A DNA stretch of 64,000 bases from Tubiluchus corallicola. Its lineage: Eukaryota; Priapulida; Priapulimorpha; Priapulimorphida; Tubiluchidae. Shown here one piece after another: positions 60,791-64,000 of the stretch (the stretch's first letter is position 1; each line of letters begins with the position of its first letter). The notes under the pieces were generated by a model, which made no database searches, had not been told where the DNA came from, and worked only from the letters and a program-made list of their open reading frames with translations. The DNA is taken from positions 310,001 through 374,000 of the forward strand of contig JAQGDQ010000005.1 of the NCBI GenBank assembly GCA_030141605.1. The letters run 5' to 3'. The translations under genes were made by a program, and so were the position numbers.

Positions 60791-63700
60791 AACCGTCTAG
60801 TCTTGTTGCCTTATTATTAACTTGATGTTATTGGTGAAACTTTTGCATGTATGTTTCCATCAAGACTGCTAAATTTAGGTTTTGGTTTCCTAATGCCCGT
60901 TTTATATGCTCATATACAATTAACAATTACTTTAAATTTCATAAGCTGTGCAGTAAATAATAAACTGAGATAACTTCATACTATTATAAGTGTAAAATTA
61001 AGCTAATAAATGGTTTTTTTGATGAAAAATGTTTTGTTAACCATGAACAACTTTTCACTAACTAAGAAAAATACAAAAAAATCACACGAATTTTCTTTGA
61101 AATTTTAATCATCCTCAAATCTATATCAACAAAAAACAGTTGCATAATGGTGAAGGACCTGAACCAAAATGATGCAATTACAAATTCCCATAATTCATCA
61201 ACACGCACAATGATTGTGTTTAACCCAGGTGAAAATCATGTATGCTATATGACTGACGCAAATGAAATACGTATAAACGATTTAAACATTCAAAATGAAA
61301 CAATTTTGTTTGCAAGAAACTCAACAATTTCAATACATATCATTTCAGCATCAAACAACAAAATTTTCTGTTTATCACTGCGATTTTTAAACATCTCGCA
61401 TGAGATTCTATAAAGTAAATTACCTTATTCTTTTACAATTGGATTACAAACAGAGTTCATGTTTGCATTATAATAAACTTTTATCATACAGATTCTATAA
61501 CACAACTAAAATAAATTAGACCAAACATAAATTATAGTGCTATGTGATCTTCACACAATTAAATACTCCATTAGCAACTGGTAACAGTAACATAAACAGG
61601 AACAAATGAACTTTATGCCGGGAGAACTATGCAAGCCAAAATGTAAAAACAATTACATAGCAGCTCCATTACGAGTAGTAGCTTCAGGTCTTAAACCATG
61701 GAAGGTAGAAACGAGGCCAGTCACTATAGAAAACGGTCCTGCATAAACTTCAAACTTGCTTAGGTTTTTCCACATGCTATGCAAACTAGAAAGTACTACT
61801 ATACTTTCAAAAACCTAGAGAAGCGGATGCCTTCTGATTTAGTTTGCATGCTCTAAACAAATGCTATGCTTATTAAAGGCACTGAAATAGCATCAGTATT
61901 CAGGGACACGTCTCCATTTAGTCAACACCAATGTTGACGCAAAAGTAAATCCATTACCTAGAATTTTGCTTTATATTTAAAGCAGCAGCGTTCAACACTG
62001 TAAATCGGTCAACCTATTTAAAAGGCTCATCAACAAACAGGTGCTAGTGCCGCATGACAGGCATCAAATACGGGTGAGTTAAAGCCGTTTGGCTTTGACA
62101 CCTGCATGCGTACAGTAACACCACAATAAGCATAAATGATCTAATCTACACTACCCACTAGTGGTTATACAGATAAAGTGTATTTTACAAATTAGCCACA
62201 AGCATAAGAGAGAGATGTCACCCAACACAAAGTGGTGCCTCATAATAAATATCAAGCATCACTTTTGGAATCATACAGAAATGGTCTTTTATGTACAAGT
62301 ACACAGTTTATCACATTGCACAGCTAGTAACACAATGTCCTCTAACCATGGTTATATTATTATCAATAGGATACCTAAAACAATATTTACAGTTTCTTAG
62401 GACTTTTCAAACTTGTACAAAAATAAGATTTATCGCGGTTAACAATACCAAATGGACCATTACATAAACATCTGTATATGTCCATAGAAAATTATGACAT
62501 AAAAGTTGATATTGTATGGATTGGCTATTAAGATAGATACAAGTTGGGATAAATAGCAGCGTATTTACAAACGGTAGAAAATAAATGAATAACGAGCAAT
62601 ACTATGTAACTGATTAAAAACACTGATATTAAAAACCAGCCAGCCTCTCGCTGTATCACAATTTAAATAATAGAAACTTAACTTACCATAAAACCGAATA
62701 ATAGTAGGTTGATTAAATGATGGATAATAACACACATCAATTAGGCCTATTTATAAATAGTTTAAAACAGTTGGTACACCATTGCACATGCGAATATAGA
62801 ACAAAAGATTTAAGAAAATGTTTGTTTAACTCAAATAGTAGTAATGCAAAGCAAATCCAATGCTACCATTTATAAAGATTTTTTTCTAAATAGTGTGCAT
62901 AATTCATAAACATCTAGAGCAGCTCAACTGCAACAGTGGATATTAACTAGGTATTATACAAATCTTTGAACTCGTACACCTTTGTCAAAAACTTCAAACA
63001 TTCCCTGACAATACTGGTGCGTATACCTGTACAATCTAGATCAGTAGGATAACAAGCTAAGATATTATATAGTGTATCCACAAAAACCATAAAACTACAA
63101 TTCTGTAGTATACAACAAACCAGGTAGACATGCTTTCATATGCTTGTGGCTCACATACAAAGTGCAAAAGACATCACAAAAATCTGCTTCTATAAAAGTT
63201 CTACACTAATCCGTGGCTGTTGAACTCACACAACAAGCACATGGATGCTCTACATTAAAAAAATTTTCATGTTTTTTTGAAAGTTATTGTTTTTCCATTA
63301 CAACTACAGCACAAGACACCACCATGATCAATATTCTTCCATTCGTGGAAGACTGGAATGCTGTAAGCTATCTGTCATACAGTAAATATAACAACTACCA
63401 CTTACAGATGACACGCCACAACATTCATAAGTGCACCACTATGAATGCTAGTGCACCAGACTAACTATACCTACTAGAACTACATAGAGAAAGCATGTGA
63501 AACACTCCAGGGAAACATTACATTTGCAAATTTATCCAAACATTGAAAGCACATGAAAAGACAAGGCTTGTTATGACAGGCTGACCAGAAAGGTCTGGCA
63601 ATATATAGCCGGCTGTATGTAACAGCATTTCGTGTCAACCAAGCCACACTAATTGACTAACTACAACATTTAAATCTTGTCATCATTAAAAGTCTACAAT

Positions 63701-64000
63701 CAACTTTCGATCAGTGATCATAACAAATTTCTTTCATTGGTCACTGCATTTTACACATGATGGAAATCTCTTTAATACGAGATTTTTCGCTCACCATTAA
63801 ACTTGTATAAATTAAATCATCCTAAATTAGCTTTAAACCTTCATTAAATAGTGCAAAATGCCATTCTTTCATTAGCAGAATCATATTCAGGCATCATGAT
63901 ATTATTTATTTCTTTGGACATTTCCATGTCTGTACATATAAAATACTCATTGTAGCACAAGTGGCATGGCAAAATAAAACTCATGTATTTCAGCCAGTAT
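60791..64000. other. 3' UTR of the zinc-finger gene, then no recognisable gene
   Basis: AATAAA at 60959-60964 and 61005-61010, the second followed by a T/GT-rich run, mark the end of the zinc-finger transcript. From about 61100 to 64000 the plus strand is A/C-rich and without exons. This could be the 3' UTR of a minus-strand gene lying right of the window, but I have no coding evidence. Confidence 0.45.
60959..61010 (+). terminator. Poly(A) signals of the zinc-finger gene
   Basis: Two AATAAA hexamers 46 nt apart, about 170-215 nt after the stop codon at 60788-60790, with TGGTTTTTTTGATG after the second. Confidence 0.6.

Noticed and set aside
63213-63464. Plus-strand open frames in the last 3 kb
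   Set aside because: No homology or splice context; base composition suggests untranslated or intergenic sequence.

Overview
The window is nuclear DNA from an animal, almost certainly an invertebrate. It is AT-rich, with short coding exons separated by long introns with GT..AG boundaries, and strewn with decayed LINEs and small inverted-repeat DNA transposons. I cannot place the phylum from sequence alone: all five genes are widespread in Metazoa. There is no sign of bacterial, organellar or viral sequence, no CRISPR array and no rRNA or tRNA gene that I could recognise.

Layout. (1) 1-1951: a possible last exon and 3' region of an upstream plus-strand gene, then the leader of the next gene. 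(2) 1952-8468 (+): eight-exon penta-EF-hand calcium sensor of the sorcin/grancalcin type (241 aa); its 3.1-kb intron carries a nested pogo/Tigger-like DNA element and a dispersed 0.7-kb repeat. (3) 9508-15650 (-): eight-exon NSUN6-type tRNA cytosine-5 methyltransferase (428 aa), tail-to-tail with the EF-hand gene. (4) 18769-19992 (-): hnRNP K (407 aa), whose whole coding sequence is one exon although the surrounding genes are intron-rich. (5) 20-32 kb: gene-poor, with LINE fragments (one carrying CCCH zinc fingers), hAT-like MITEs and a 3.1-kb segment bounded by long inverted repeats. (6) 31958-40383 (+): seven-exon TARBP2/PRKRA/Loquacious protein with three dsRNA-binding domains (333 aa). (7) 40.4-49 kb: its 3' UTR, another dead LINE and further repeats. 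(8) 49002-60790 (+): twelve-exon protein with nine C2H2 zinc fingers (922 aa); its introns hold a foldback element with 44-bp tandem repeats in its arms and a MITE. (9) 60791-64000: poly(A) signals of that gene, then no recognisable gene.

I derived exon coordinates by hand from splice sites and reading phase; each of the four multi-exon genes closes into one open frame from ATG to stop. Several genes concern RNA (NSUN6, hnRNP K, TARBP2-like), but nothing suggests they form a functional unit.

The most interesting observation is in the TARBP2-like gene. An intron after dsRBD2 contains a strong acceptor followed by a 15-codon in-frame tail and stop, which would give an isoform without dsRBD3. 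This is the same architecture as Drosophila Loqs-PD. A second, symmetric 54-nt candidate exon would insert 18 residues into dsRBD1. Both need RNA evidence.
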